A model generated the notes under the pieces. The model did not search any database. It saw only the letters and a program-made list of their open reading frames with translations, and was not told where the DNA came from. 64,000 nucleotides of DNA from NCBI RefSeq assembly GCF_037977235.1, contig NZ_CP150276.1:1302001-1366000 (forward strand). The letters are read 5' to 3'. Positions 35,790 through 44,547 of the stretch are shown one piece after another. A program made the position numbers and the translations under genes. Position 1 is the stretch's first letter. Each line of letters opens with the position of its first letter. This DNA is from Paenibacillus sp. FSL K6-0276. GTDB taxonomy: Bacteria > Bacillota > Bacilli > Paenibacillales > Paenibacillaceae.

Positions 35790-37145
35790 ATGTCTAAGAA
35801 GATTAATTTTGACTACACCAAAGCACTTTCATTCTTCAACCAACAAGAAATTGACAACCTTGCCGCCCCAGTTAAGCTAGCACACGAACAGTTGCATAAT
35901 AAGACTGGTGCAGGTTCCGACTACCTTGGATGGATTGATCTTCCATCAGCATATGATAAGGAAGAATTCGCTCGCATTCAGCAAGCTGCAAAGAAGATCC
36001 AGAGCGATTCCGAAGTACTGATTGTAATTGGTATTGGTGGTTCTTATCTGGGAGCACGCGCAGCCATTGAAGCGCTCTCGCATTCTTTTTACAATAACCT
36101 TTCTAAAGATAAGCGCAAAACTCCAGAAGTTTATTTTGCGGGTAATAACATTAGTTCTACATACATCACGCATTTGCTTGATCTAGTAGAAGGCAAAGAC
36201 TTCTCTGTGAACGTAATCTCCAAATCAGGAACTACTACTGAGCCAGCCATTGCTTTCCGCATTTTCCGCGCTGCTCTGGAGAAGAAATACGGCAAGGAAG
36301 AAGCTCGTAAACGTATTTATGCTACTACAGACAAGGAAAAAGGCGCCCTTAAGAAATTGGCTACTGAAGAAGGTTATGAATCCTTCATCATTCCAGACGA
36401 TGTAGGCGGACGTTATTCTGTATTGACACCTGTAGGCTTGCTTCCAATCGCTGTAGCAGGTATTAACATTGAAGAGATGATGCAAGGTGCTGCTGCCGCT
36501 GCGGATGAGTTCAACAATCCAGATGTAGCTACTAACCAAGCTTATCAATATGCTGCAGTTCGTAATGCTCTTTATCGCAAAGGTAAGACAACTGAAATCC
36601 TCGTTAACTATGAGCCGTCCTTACACTTTGTATCGGAGTGGTGGAAACAATTGTTTGGCGAGAGCGAAGGTAAGGATTTCAAAGGAATTTATCCTTCTTC
36701 CGTTGATTTCTCCACGGACCTACACTCCATGGGTCAATTTATCCAAGAAGGTAACCGTAATATCTTTGAAACGGTAATCCAAGTAGATCAAGTGGCTCAT
36801 CATGTGACCATTGAGAACGATCCAGATGATCTGGATGGCTTGAACTTCTTAACAGGAAAGACTATGGATTTCGTGAATAAGAAGGCTTTCCAAGGTACAA
36901 TGCTCGCGCATACAGATGGTCAAGTACCTAACCTTATCGTTACTATTCCTGATCAAACACCATACACATTTGGTTATCTGGTTTACTTCTTTGAAAAAGC
37001 TTGCGGCATCAGCGGTTACCTGCTCGGTGTTAACCCATTTGACCAACCAGGCGTAGAAGCTTACAAGAAGAATATGTTTGCGCTACTTGGCAAACCGGGT
37101 TACGAAAAAGAAAAGGCAGAGCTGGAAGCAAGACTTACAGAATAG
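35790..37145 (+). CDS. pgi: Glucose-6-phosphate isomerase
   Basis: A 451-residue protein of the Bacillus-type PGI. Motifs: [16 protein letters not shown] (about 73-88), [16 protein letters not shown] (about 141-157), [14 protein letters not shown] and the catalytic [17 protein letters not shown] region. It interconverts glucose-6-P and fructose-6-P in glycolysis. The frame is open from 35685, but ATG 35790 gives the family's normal N-terminus; AGGAGG at 35772-35777 is 12 bases away, a longer gap than usual. Upstream at about 35633-35647 a sequence resembles a catabolite response element with one mismatch, a weak hint of CcpA control. Confidence 0.95.
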   Translation: MSKKINFDYTKALSFFNQQEIDNLAAPVKLAHEQLHNKTGAGSDYLGWIDLPSAYDKEEFARIQQAAKKIQSDSEVLIVIGIGGSYLGARAAIEALSHSFYNNLSKDKRKTPEVYFAGNNISSTYITHLLDLVEGKDFSVNVISKSGTTTEPAIAFRIFRAALEKKYGKEEARKRIYATTDKEKGALKKLATEEGYESFIIPDDVGGRYSVLTPVGLLPIAVAGINIEEMMQGAAAAADEFNNPDVATNQAYQYAAVRNALYRKGKTTEILVNYEPSLHFVSEWWKQLFGESEGKDFKGIYPSSVDFSTDLHSMGQFIQEGNRNIFETVIQVDQVAHHVTIENDPDDLDGLNFLTGKTMDFVNKKAFQGTMLAHTDGQVPNLIVTIPDQTPYTFGYLVYFFEKACGISGYLLGVNPFDQPGVEAYKKNMFALLGKPGYEKEKAELEARLTE

Positions 37146-37190
37146 TATTGCAGAAGTATTTTAGAGAACATCCATACTAGTGTAAGTCAC

Positions 37191-37233
37191 CAGGAGCAGT
37201 CCATAGGTAATCCAATACCGGGGGCTGCTCCTG
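37191..37233. other. Hairpin after pgi without U-tract
   Basis: CAGGAGCAG (37191-37199) pairs with CTGCTCCTG (37225-37233); further base pairs extend into the loop. No T-run follows on either strand, so termination of pgi here is possible but not standard. Confidence 0.4.
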
Positions 37234-37277
37234 ACATTATATAAAGACATCATATGTATATAAGGACTGGAATAATT

Positions 37278-37910
37278 ATGTTAGAACAATATCGAACGGT
37301 GCGCTCTTCCGGTTCCAAGGAAGTCGTAATCCGCAAATCTCGCTTCATTGGTCATGTTATGCCGGTTGAGAATGAAGAAGAAGCATTGTTGTTTATCGAG
37401 GACATCAAGAAAAAACATTGGAACGCAACGCATAACTGTTCTGCTTATGTGATTGGGGAGAGAGACGAAATCCAGAGGCAATCGGACGACGGGGAGCCGA
37501 GTGGAACAGCCGGCAAACCGATTTTAGAAGTAATCCGCAACCAGGGAGTTAAAAATGTCGCTATCGTTGTTACCCGTTATTTCGGAGGCATTATGCTGGG
37601 TGCCGGAGGGCTGATTAGAGCTTATACGGATGGAGCAGTGCTTGCGCTTGAAGCAGGAGAAGTAATCACCCGTGTACTAAGACGAGAGGTATTCGTAGAG
37701 ATTGATTACACTTGGCTAGGCAAGGTTGAGAACGAACTTCGGAGAAGGGGTATTCAGACCGGCGAGACTTTGTTTACCGACAAAGTAACGTTGTTATGTT
37801 TGCCGCGAAATGATGAGGGAGACGCATTCATGGCATGGATAACTGATCTAACCCAAGGGCAAGCCTTGGTAACAGAAGGGCGGCGGATTTACTACAGCGA
37901 AGGGGATTAG
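37278..37910 (+). CDS. YigZ/IMPACT family protein (UPF0029)
   Basis: A 210-residue protein with the IMPACT N-terminal domain KSRFIGHVMPVENEEEALLFIEDIKKKHWNATHNCSAYVIG and the core SDDGEPSGTAGKPILEVIRNQGVKNVAIVVTRYFGGIMLGAGGLIRAYTDG, and a C-terminal DUF1949 ferredoxin-like domain (about 130-205). The family binds RNA or regulates translation in eukaryotes; the bacterial role is unclear. ATG 37278 aligns with the family start; the frame opens at 37254. It is 4 bases upstream of the TetR gene and probably cotranscribed. Confidence 0.9.
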   Translation: MLEQYRTVRSSGSKEVVIRKSRFIGHVMPVENEEEALLFIEDIKKKHWNATHNCSAYVIGERDEIQRQSDDGEPSGTAGKPILEVIRNQGVKNVAIVVTRYFGGIMLGAGGLIRAYTDGAVLALEAGEVITRVLRREVFVEIDYTWLGKVENELRRRGIQTGETLFTDKVTLLCLPRNDEGDAFMAWITDLTQGQALVTEGRRIYYSEGD

Positions 37911-37914
37911 GAAT

Positions 37915-38496
37915 ATGGCAAGGAGAGCAGTGGAGCAGGAGTTGTCGAGGGAAAGAATATTAGAGGCCGCGAGGCATCTGTTTATTACCAAAGGGTACCG
38001 AGCGATTTCAATGCGAAGCATCGGTCAGCATTTGGGGTACAGCCACGGCTCTCTCTATTATCATTTCAAAGAGAAGGCAGAGTTATTCTACGCCATCGTT
38101 GTCGAGGATTTTAATCATGTGGCTGCTCTGCTGAGCCAAGTAATGAATCAGCCTCCTGAAGAGGGTATGACTCGCGTAGAGCAGCTGATTATGGAGTTTA
38201 TCAGGTTTGGAATAGATCACCCCTATCAATATGAAATTATGTTCATGATTCGTGATGAAGAGCTGCTAGCTTATTGTAGAGCAGAGCAGGGACGATGTTT
38301 TGATTTATTCTCAAGTATTGTGCGCCGTCATATGAAGGAAGAGGGATATGTGTCCGAGGATTGGCAGAACGTGCCGCTAACCTTGTTCTTATCTGCTCAC
38401 GGATTTATATCTTATTATATCCAAGATAAAATATCATTTGAGGATGTAAAAGAGGCAGCATCAGCTCATATAAAGGTTTTATGTCGCAGCCTATAG
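37915..38496 (+). CDS. TetR/AcrR family transcriptional regulator
   Basis: A 193-residue protein. The N-terminal helix-turn-helix is at about residues 14-58: RERILEAARHLFITKGYRAISMRSIGQHLGYSHGSLYYHFKEKAELFYAIV, a textbook TetR DNA-binding domain. The C-terminal ligand-binding domain (about 70-190) is of the common all-helical type. Regulators of this group repress nearby genes or efflux pumps; the target here is not evident. It lies 4 bases past the yigZ stop, so it forms an operon with it. Confidence 0.9.
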   Translation: MARRAVEQELSRERILEAARHLFITKGYRAISMRSIGQHLGYSHGSLYYHFKEKAELFYAIVVEDFNHVAALLSQVMNQPPEEGMTRVEQLIMEFIRFGIDHPYQYEIMFMIRDEELLAYCRAEQGRCFDLFSSIVRRHMKEEGYVSEDWQNVPLTLFLSAHGFISYYIQDKISFEDVKEAASAHIKVLCRSL

Positions 38497-38601
38497 CATG
38501 CTGTTTTTTTTATGAGTTTTCACTTTAAAGCTGTGCATTGGTATAGCGTTACCTCGAGATTCGTTCCCTACTATCCTTTTTGTTCTTCATAGGATCAATT
38601 T

Positions 38602-38662
38602 GACCCAACAGGTTCTAGCTCAGTGGTAGGAAGCTGAGCTAGAACCTGTTGGGTCTTTTTTT
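38602..38662 (+). terminator. Very long perfect terminator hairpin after the TetR gene
   Basis: A perfect 22-bp stem (38602-38623 with 38634-38655; sequence begins GACCCAACAGG and loops with 10 bases) followed by TTTTTTT. It is stronger than usual. On the minus strand no T-run follows the stem, so it mainly serves the plus strand. Confidence 0.9.
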
Positions 38663-38681
38663 CTTCTCAATAAAGTGTGTT

Positions 38682-39431
38682 TTATTTAGTGGCTACTTTA
38701 TCACCAAAGTATTCCTCCAAGGTGATCCCCTTCTTAGCCACAATACTTGCAACCTGGGTACCCACATAGCGTAAATGCCATGGCTCATATTTATATCCAG
38801 TAATAGAATCTTTACCCTCTGGATAGCGAATTACAAATCCATATTTATTTACATTCTTAGCCAGCCATTTCGCTTCTTTGGTCCCCGCAAAGCAGCTCTG
38901 TGCCGCACATTTGCCTGTACTACCTGCGACATCGATTGTAAGTCCCGTCTGATGCTCGCTGTGCCCTGGTCTGGCACTATATGTATCAGCAGCTTTTATA
39001 CCATCACGTTTAACATAATTGTTATACAGCGTCTTTTGCCGGGACTCCGAGCGATAACCAGACACACCTGCAAGATAAACTCCGTCCTTTTTTGCTCCGA
39101 GAAATAACTTCTCTAGGGCACCAGCAGCTTCCTTGCGCATCTTTCGTTTGTCTATTTTCTCTGTAAATGTAAAGGGTACATTTGGAAAGACGAGATCTGA
39201 TGGGACATAACCTGCGGGAAGCTTATAAGATTTGTTTACAAGTACCGTTTGACTCTTTGGATTAGCAACAACCTGGATTTGCCCATAAGTGTTCATAAAG
39301 TTAGCAGCTGCCGTTGATGTATGTTGCACTGCTGCAGCATGGGCTTGTCCATCATTATTTTGCAGTAACGCTAAGGATGAACATGTAATTACTGATGTTG
39401 CCATGATACTTACAAAGATAGATTTTTTCAT
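38682..39431 (-). CDS. Secreted D,D-/L,D-carboxypeptidase of the VanY (M15B) family
   Basis: A 249-residue protein with a signal peptide (about 1-33, ending in the HAAAV region). The M15 metal site is intact: HSEHQTGLTIDVA (His and Asp zinc ligands) and EPWHLRYVG (the third ligand His and catalytic Glu). LDMGYRSESRQKTLYNNY-like SGYRS also matches. It trims D-Ala or other terminal residues from peptidoglycan stem peptides, outside the cell. Length is normal. The gene ends facing the TetR terminator. Confidence 0.9.
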   Translation of the reverse strand: MKKSIFVSIMATSVITCSSLALLQNNDGQAHAAAVQHTSTAAANFMNTYGQIQVVANPKSQTVLVNKSYKLPAGYVPSDLVFPNVPFTFTEKIDKRKMRKEAAGALEKLFLGAKKDGVYLAGVSGYRSESRQKTLYNNYVKRDGIKAADTYSARPGHSEHQTGLTIDVAGSTGKCAAQSCFAGTKEAKWLAKNVNKYGFVIRYPEGKDSITGYKYEPWHLRYVGTQVASIVAKKGITLEEYFGDKVATK

Positions 39432-39645
39432 TGGACCGTCCTCATTTCACTCTAAGTTGTCTAAGAATTGAATCTAGGATTCTACTCTATTTTTTATTCT
39501 ATCATACGACAAAATACAACAAACCTAGAAAGTAGATTTGCGGAGTGAAAAAGGGCTTGCCTCACTTGAGATAACCCGTCTTTGTGATTTCTTAGAATTT
39601 TTCCATAGAATACTGATGTAAATGTTTTATTTCGTTTGAAAGTAA

Positions 39646-39675
39646 TTGACGACAACGAGAAGGATTTGGTAAAGT
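39646..39675 (+). promoter_or_regulatory. Promoter candidate for the sulfate transport operon
   Basis: TTGACG (39646-39651), 18-base spacer, TAAAGT (39670-39675). About 25 bases downstream, ATAGGAATAATTA (39703-39715) contains the GGAAT motif of CymR-type sulfur-control boxes. CymR is the Bacillales repressor of sulfur genes; binding here is only a suggestion from the half-site. The transcribed leader to the TTG start is about 95 bases. Confidence 0.4.
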
Positions 39676-39771
39676 AGTAATAATATAAAACCAAGTATGT
39701 AAATAGGAATAATTAATGGAGGCGTTGGTTAGTATACCGACCGGTTATCCGGAGGTGGGAGGGCAAAATCA

Positions 39772-40587
39772 TTGAATTCGCTGCTTAGACACGAAGGTTG
39801 GACTTGGGGTTTCCGAACTACAATTTTGCTCTATTTTGTAGTATTGATCGTACTGCCTATACTTGGGGTCTATTACAACTCTTTTTCATTGGGTTTCGGC
39901 AATTTTGTGGAAAGCATAAGCGACCCGATAGCCTGGAAGTCGGTGCTGTTAACCTTAAAGCTGGCGATCATCGCTACTTTAATTAATGTCTTTTTAGGAA
40001 CAATGATTGCCTGGGTTCTTATTCGTTATCAATTCATTGGTAAAGCATTGCTTAACAGTCTTGTGGATTTACCATTTGCGCTGCCGACGGCAGTTGGTGG
40101 TTTGATGATTTTGCTCTTGCTCGGACCTGGTAGTCTTATCGGCAAGGCTGCAGAAGCGCTTGGTTTTGAAATTGTTTTTCATCAACCAGCTATCGTTATT
40201 GCTATGGTCTTCGTAACCTTTCCTTTCGTAATTCGAGCGGTTCAGCCCTTGTTGGAGGAACTTGATCCTTCCGAAGAGGAAGCGGCATATACAATGGGTG
40301 CCAAGGGAACTAGAGTCTTCTGGCATGTTATTCTCCCCTCTATGGCTCCTGGGATGATCAGCGGTGGAATGCTTGCTTTCTCGCGGGCACTTGCTGAATT
40401 CGGCGCTGTAGTCCTCGTAGCAGGCAATATTCCAGGTCGTACACTCGTATCTTCTGTTTTTATTTTTGGTGAAGTTGAAAGTGATAATCCGGTTTCCGCA
40501 GCAGCGGTTTCTGTCATTCTCTTGACCTTATCTTTTCTCATTCTTTGGCTCATTAATATGCTACAGATGCGGGGGAGACGCTCATGA
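39772..40587 (+). CDS. cysT: Sulfate/thiosulfate ABC transporter permease CysT
   Basis: A 271-residue protein with six predicted TM segments. The binding-protein-dependent permease signature EEAAYTMGAKGTRVFWHVILPSMAPGM (about 166-193) includes the EAA loop that contacts the ATPase. YYNSFSLGFGNF and RTLVSSVFIFGEVESDNP are typical of CysT. With CysW it forms the membrane channel for sulfate uptake. TTG 39772 follows GGAGGTGGGAGGG; the operon runs cysT-cysW-cysA. Confidence 0.9.
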   Translation: MNSLLRHEGWTWGFRTTILLYFVVLIVLPILGVYYNSFSLGFGNFVESISDPIAWKSVLLTLKLAIIATLINVFLGTMIAWVLIRYQFIGKALLNSLVDLPFALPTAVGGLMILLLLGPGSLIGKAAEALGFEIVFHQPAIVIAMVFVTFPFVIRAVQPLLEELDPSEEEAAYTMGAKGTRVFWHVILPSMAPGMISGGMLAFSRALAEFGAVVLVAGNIPGRTLVSSVFIFGEVESDNPVSAAAVSVILLTLSFLILWLINMLQMRGRRS

Positions 40588-41381
40588 GAAAATTGTGGAT
40601 CGGACTCACTTACTTGGTGTTTTTTCTGCTAATCGCTGCACCATTAGGGAAAATGGCTATAGGTGCTTTTAGTGAAGGATTTGGTGGTTTCTGGAATGCT
40701 CTGACTAGGCCTGAAGCGCTGCATGCGCTTATGATGACTGGGCTTGTTGTGATAGTAGTTACGTTATTAAATACGTTGTTCGGAATTATGATGGCGCTAT
40801 ATCTTGTTCGGGCGAACTGGATAAATAGGCGTTTAAAGGGCTTGCTTAACAGTATTGTTGATTTGCCTTATGCTGTGTCCCCTGTTATTGGAGGGCTGAT
40901 GATTGTCCTGCTGCTGGGTCCCGACAGTACTTTGGGTGCGATTTTTGAAGGAATCGGATTAAAAATTGTCTATGCGATTCCAGGAATGATCATTGCCACC
41001 TTGTTCGTAACCTTTCCTTTAATGGTGCGTGAGGTGATGCCGGTGCTACAGGAGATTGGTTCACAGCAGGAGGAAGCTGCTTCTACACTGGGCGCTCGTG
41101 GTTGGACAATTTTTTGGAAGGTGACTTGGCCTTCGATTCGTTGGGCGGTTGTATATGGGGTCATCCTTACGGTGGCTCGTTCACTAGGAGAGTTCGGTGC
41201 GGTGCTCGTGGTCTCGGGTAACATTATGAACAAAACCCAGACGGCGACGACGCTAGTCTATCAGGATGTGGAGAATTTTAATGTAACGGCTGCTGGAGGA
41301 ATAGCGCTAGTTCTGGCTGCATTTTCCGCAGGTCTACTGTTGTTGATGGAATGGACCAAGAGAAGAAAGGAAGTGCAGTAA
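40584..41381 (+). CDS. cysW: Sulfate/thiosulfate ABC transporter permease CysW
   Basis: A 265-residue protein with six TM segments. The EAA loop QQEEAASTLGARGWTIFWKVTWPSIRWAV (about 156-184) matches CysW. The start ATG 40584 overlaps the cysT stop (ATGA), so the two subunits are translated together. Pairs with CysT in the sulfate importer. Confidence 0.9.
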   Translation: MRKLWIGLTYLVFFLLIAAPLGKMAIGAFSEGFGGFWNALTRPEALHALMMTGLVVIVVTLLNTLFGIMMALYLVRANWINRRLKGLLNSIVDLPYAVSPVIGGLMIVLLLGPDSTLGAIFEGIGLKIVYAIPGMIIATLFVTFPLMVREVMPVLQEIGSQQEEAASTLGARGWTIFWKVTWPSIRWAVVYGVILTVARSLGEFGAVLVVSGNIMNKTQTATTLVYQDVENFNVTAAGGIALVLAAFSAGLLLLMEWTKRRKEVQ

Positions 41382-41382
41382 T

Positions 41383-42447
41383 ATGCATGTTGAAGTGCGG
41401 GGATTAAATAAGCATTTTGGAGATTTTCATGCGGTCAAGGACGTCAATTTCACCATTACAAAAGGTCATCTGATAGGACTACTCGGCCCGAGTGGTGGCG
41501 GTAAAACTTCGATTCTTCGTATGCTTGCGGGGCTGGAGTCACCGGATAGTGGCGAGATTATTTTTCATGGTCATACGGTTAACAATCTTCCTCCTCAGGA
41601 GCGCGGGATCGGCTTTGTCTTTCAGAACTATGCATTATTTAAGCACATGACTGTTTTTGATAATATTGCTTTTGGATTAAAAGTTAAAAAGGTCAGTAAA
41701 TCTGCTATTCGTGACCGTGTTATGGAACTGGTGGAGCTTACGGGGTTAAAAGGCTTCGAGAAGCGTTATCCGCATCAGCTATCAGGTGGACAACGTCAGC
41801 GTGTAGCCTTTGCTCGTGCTCTCGCACCTGAACCACAGCTACTGCTTTTAGATGAACCGTTCGCAGCTATTGATGCGAAGATCCGTCAGGAGCTGCGCGC
41901 TTGGCTACGTGAACTGATTGAGCGTGTTGGTATCACCTCGATCTTCGTAACACATGACCAAGACGAAGCGATAGAAGTAGCAGATGAGATTATGATTATC
42001 AACCAAGGACGGTTGGAACAAAAGGGTACACCATGGGATATTTATAAGGAGCCTAAAACACCGTTCGTGGCAACTTTTATCGGGGAGTCGACACTGATTG
42101 AAGATGCATCTGAGGTGAAAGGTTTTAAAGGCGCTGGAGACGGTAAGCCTACCAAAGCACTGATTCGCCCTGAATATATTGAAGTTGGTAACCTGAATGA
42201 GTTCAAGATGGCTTCAGCTACGGAAAAAGGCGTCGTAAAGCATCTGCATTTCCGTGGAAGCGAATGGCTCGTTGAGGTTGAAGTTAATGGTCATAAACTA
42301 GTCACTTACCGTTCCTTGGAAAAGGAAACCTTGCAGCCGGGACAGGACATCTCAGTCCTTGTGCACCGCGCCTACCTGTTTAACGATGAGCGAAGCTGGA
42401 TTCAGGAGAACAACCTGAAAGAAGATCCGATGCCGATTTTTATTTAA
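41383..42447 (+). CDS. cysA: Sulfate/thiosulfate ABC transporter ATPase CysA
   Basis: A 354-residue ATPase: Walker A GPSGGGKTS (about 35-43), Q-loop FVFQNYALF, signature LSGGQRQRVAFARALA, Walker B LLLLDEPFAAID, switch His VTHDQDEAIEVADEI. The C-terminal ~115 residues form the TOBE-like regulatory domain of the sulfate/molybdate-type importers. It powers sulfate uptake. ATG 41383 starts one base after the cysW stop. A structured repeat follows before the binding-protein gene, which is otherwise the expected next operon gene. Confidence 0.95.
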   Translation: MHVEVRGLNKHFGDFHAVKDVNFTITKGHLIGLLGPSGGGKTSILRMLAGLESPDSGEIIFHGHTVNNLPPQERGIGFVFQNYALFKHMTVFDNIAFGLKVKKVSKSAIRDRVMELVELTGLKGFEKRYPHQLSGGQRQRVAFARALAPEPQLLLLDEPFAAIDAKIRQELRAWLRELIERVGITSIFVTHDQDEAIEVADEIMIINQGRLEQKGTPWDIYKEPKTPFVATFIGESTLIEDASEVKGFKGAGDGKPTKALIRPEYIEVGNLNEFKMASATEKGVVKHLHFRGSEWLVEVEVNGHKLVTYRSLEKETLQPGQDISVLVHRAYLFNDERSWIQENNLKEDPMPIFI

Positions 42448-42455
42448 TAAAATTT

Positions 42456-42638
42456 AAGTTTAAACTTCTGGTGATAGTGTGGCGAAGGGAAAGTTTGGAG
42501 CTGGAGAAGCGGAGCGTTCGCCTTTATGCTCTAATTTCAACCGTAATAAGGTTCAATCAAGAAATTAGAGCATAACAGCGATCGGAAGCCCAAACATTTC
42601 ACGAAAGTCACATTCTCATCACCTGATGTTTAAACTTC
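42456..42638. repeat. Structured MITE-like repeat, copy A (between cysA and sbp)
   Basis: About 182 bases bounded by imperfect terminal inverted repeats (AAGTTTAAACTTCTGGTGAT at the left, the reverse complement of CATCACCTGATGTTTAAACTTC at the right). Inside, an arm ATGCTCTAATTT (42526-42537) pairs with AAATTAGAGCAT (42562-42573), and an inner AACC/GGTT hairpin with the conserved loop-side motif CAATCAAGAAAT. The second copy is at 55133-55348. It interrupts the sulfate transport operon and includes an ATG at 42626 that is in frame with sbp. Confidence 0.75.
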
Positions 42639-42664
42639 ATACCTCTCGAAGGATGTGGGCCGCA

Positions 42665-43732
42665 ATGAATTTCAAAAGGAGCAGACAACTGCACGGATGT
42701 TTTGCTGCCCTAATGCTGGCCATACTCACACTGGCAGCAGTCGGTTGCGGGAATGAGAAGGCAGTTACGACGATGGCAGATCCTTCGAAGCAAGGGGATG
42801 TCACATTGGTCATTGGCGCATATAGTGTGGCTAAAGATGCGATGGAAGATATTTTGCCGTTATTTGCAGCGCAGTGGAAAGCAGATACTGGACAGGAGAT
42901 TAGTTTTCAGCAGTCTTATGAAGCTTCCGGAACACAGGCACGTGCAATTGTGGGTGGGTTCGAAGCAGATGTTACACTGCTAGCCATGGAGGGGGATGTC
43001 GAGAAGCTAGTCAAGGCTGGTCTCGTAGCACCAACGTGGAAAGAGCAGGGTGAACAAGGCATGGTGACACGTTCAGTAGTTGCTCTTGGTACCCGTGAGG
43101 GAAATCCCAAAGGAATTCACGATTTTGCGGACCTAGCCAAGCCAGGGGTTAAAGTGTTATACCCAAATCCCAAAACATCCGGTGGTGCGCAGTGGGATAT
43201 TAATGCGATCTATGGGGCTGGCCTGAAGCTGTCAGAGGAGCAAGAGGGCGTTAAGGATCCAGCAGCAGCAAAAGCTTTTTTAGAAAGTGTACATGCCAAT
43301 GTGGAGTCTCTGGATAAGAGTGGACGTGCGTCCATGGCTGCCTTCGAGTATGGAGTGGGTGATGTTATTGTCACCTATGAGAATGAACTGCTAGCCCGGA
43401 TTGCTCAAGGTGTAAAATATGAGGTCATTATTCCTAAAAATACAATTCTGATTGAGAACCCGGCGGCTGTCGTTGAGAAGTATGCGGATGAGCATGGGAC
43501 ACGCGAGGCAGCAGAAGCATTAGTTGATTTCTTGATAACTCCACAGGCTCAAGAAGTCTTTGCAAAGTATGGCTTTCGTCCTGTAGATAAACAAGTGTAC
43601 GCTGAGTATAAAAGTGATTACCCTGATCCAGCGGGCCTTTTCGATATCAATTATTTAGGGGGCTGGGATGAGGTGCGAAGCACACTTTATTCCAAGCGGG
43701 GAATTTGGTATCAGGTACTTGCAGGAATATAG
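42665..43732 (+). CDS. sbp: Sulfate/thiosulfate-binding lipoprotein
   Basis: A 355-residue substrate-binding protein. The N-terminus has a basic start, hydrophobic helix and lipobox-like LAAVGC (about 23-28), so it is probably lipid-anchored outside the membrane. Family motifs: YSVAKDAMEDILPLF, EASGTQARAIVGGFEADV, NPKTSGGAQWD, GVGDVIVTYENE and the C-terminal YPDPAGLFDINYLGGW. It delivers sulfate to CysTWA. ATG 42665 fits a proper signal peptide; the frame opens at 42626 inside the structured repeat, and ATG 42653 is another option. Confidence 0.85.
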   Translation: MNFKRSRQLHGCFAALMLAILTLAAVGCGNEKAVTTMADPSKQGDVTLVIGAYSVAKDAMEDILPLFAAQWKADTGQEISFQQSYEASGTQARAIVGGFEADVTLLAMEGDVEKLVKAGLVAPTWKEQGEQGMVTRSVVALGTREGNPKGIHDFADLAKPGVKVLYPNPKTSGGAQWDINAIYGAGLKLSEEQEGVKDPAAAKAFLESVHANVESLDKSGRASMAAFEYGVGDVIVTYENELLARIAQGVKYEVIIPKNTILIENPAAVVEKYADEHGTREAAEALVDFLITPQAQEVFAKYGFRPVDKQVYAEYKSDYPDPAGLFDINYLGGWDEVRSTLYSKRGIWYQVLAGI

Positions 43733-43784
43733 GTAGAGGTGTATGAGTAGCAGAAAATAAAGTATTAGATTGACCCTGGAAATT

Positions 43785-43837
43785 GAAACAGCGACAGCAA
43801 AGGACGAGAAAATAAAGTCCTTTGCTGTCGCTGTTTC
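43785..43837 (+). other. Long hairpin after sbp, possible terminator
   Basis: A perfect 21-bp stem (43785-43805 with 43817-43837; begins GAAACAGCGAC) and an 11-base loop, lying 52 bases after the sbp stop. The sequence after it is ATTGAG, so no T-tract; it may still end the operon transcript or protect it. It marks the border between the sulfate operon and the cassette-like array. Confidence 0.55.
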
Positions 43838-43852
43838 ATTGAGCTAACGTTT

Positions 43853-43921
43853 CCCGTTAGCCATACATGTCGCACACGCGACATCACAGATTATAGAAGT
43901 AATTGCGTTCTTCCATGGGAG
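43853..43921 (-). repeat. Cassette boundary element R1 (short, 69 bp)
   Basis: Plus-strand reading: CCCGTTAGCC start, hairpin TGTCGC-ACAC-GCGACA (43869-43884), TCACAGATT, then CATGGGAG end. The left flank has GAGCTAACGTTT, so GCTAAC and GTTAGC form an inverted pair across the junction. It lies at the 3' end of the minus-strand GNAT gene (43938-44408) and has no internal gene. Same ends as R2-R5 but the shortest form. Listed as minus because the array genes it follows are on that strand. Confidence 0.65.
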
Positions 43922-43937
43922 TTCAAAACTACATCCT

Positions 43938-44408
43938 CTATAAAAATGACATATATACACCCTTACCTTGTATTAATTTAAATCCAAGTTGTTTATACAA
44001 AGTACGAGCAGGGGCATTATCATCATCTGTTTCGATCTGTAATCGTGTTGCTTTATCAGAAATAGCTAAATTAATGGCATGCTCCATTAGTTTCCTTCCA
44101 ACACCCTTCTTTCTATGCTTCGATGATGAATATAAAGCCTCTATACGCAATACTGGGAAGCCTTTGCTAATTGAGAAGCTCCTGGAAAGGATGATGAACC
44201 CAATATATTCATGACCCTGCTTAGCTAAATAACAATTAGATGAGCCATCATTAATAAACCTATTTAAGATTAGTTCACATTGTTTTAGATGCTCTGGTGA
44301 AGGATCTGATTCGTCGACTCCATTTGAAGAAGAATTTAAGTAGCCTGCTATCAAATTTTTGACATTAGGAATATGAGATTCATCAAGGGGTATGATTTCT
44401 ATATTCAT
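43938..44408 (-). CDS. GNAT acetyltransferase, first gene of the array
   Basis: A 156-residue single-domain GNAT. The acetyl-CoA loop RKKGVGRKLMEHAINLA (about 98-114) and NDDNAPARTLYKQLGFKLIQGKGVYM complete the fold. Substrate unknown; the closest type appears to be amine or small-molecule N-acetyltransferases. GGGAGGG precedes ATG 44408. It stands between boundary elements R1 (3' side) and R2 (5' side), transcribed like all array genes on the minus strand. Confidence 0.8.
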   Translation of the reverse strand: MNIEIIPLDESHIPNVKNLIAGYLNSSSNGVDESDPSPEHLKQCELILNRFINDGSSNCYLAKQGHEYIGFIILSRSFSISKGFPVLRIEALYSSSKHRKKGVGRKLMEHAINLAISDKATRLQIETDDDNAPARTLYKQLGFKLIQGKGVYMSFL

Positions 44409-44467
44409 TAATATCCCTCCCGTGTAAAATTAAAATCAAAATATAATTAATTCATGAAACAATGTCA

Positions 44468-44505
44468 GTAGCCTGCTCGTTACTTCAATGAAAAAAGCAG
44501 GCTAC
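44468..44505. other. Hairpin near the promoter side of the first array GNAT
   Basis: GTAGCCTGCT (44468-44477) pairs perfectly with AGCAGGCTAC (44496-44505). No T-run, so not a clear terminator. It lies between boundary R2 and the GNAT gene start, on the 5' side of that gene. Confidence 0.4.
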
Positions 44506-44547
44506 CGCTGCGCCTGCTCACCAATGTGTATCATTCAACTAAAGTTC

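Noticed and set aside
43785..43837. Terminal inverted repeat of an insertion sequence
   Set aside because: It is a simple 21-bp hairpin after sbp with no partner and no transposase.
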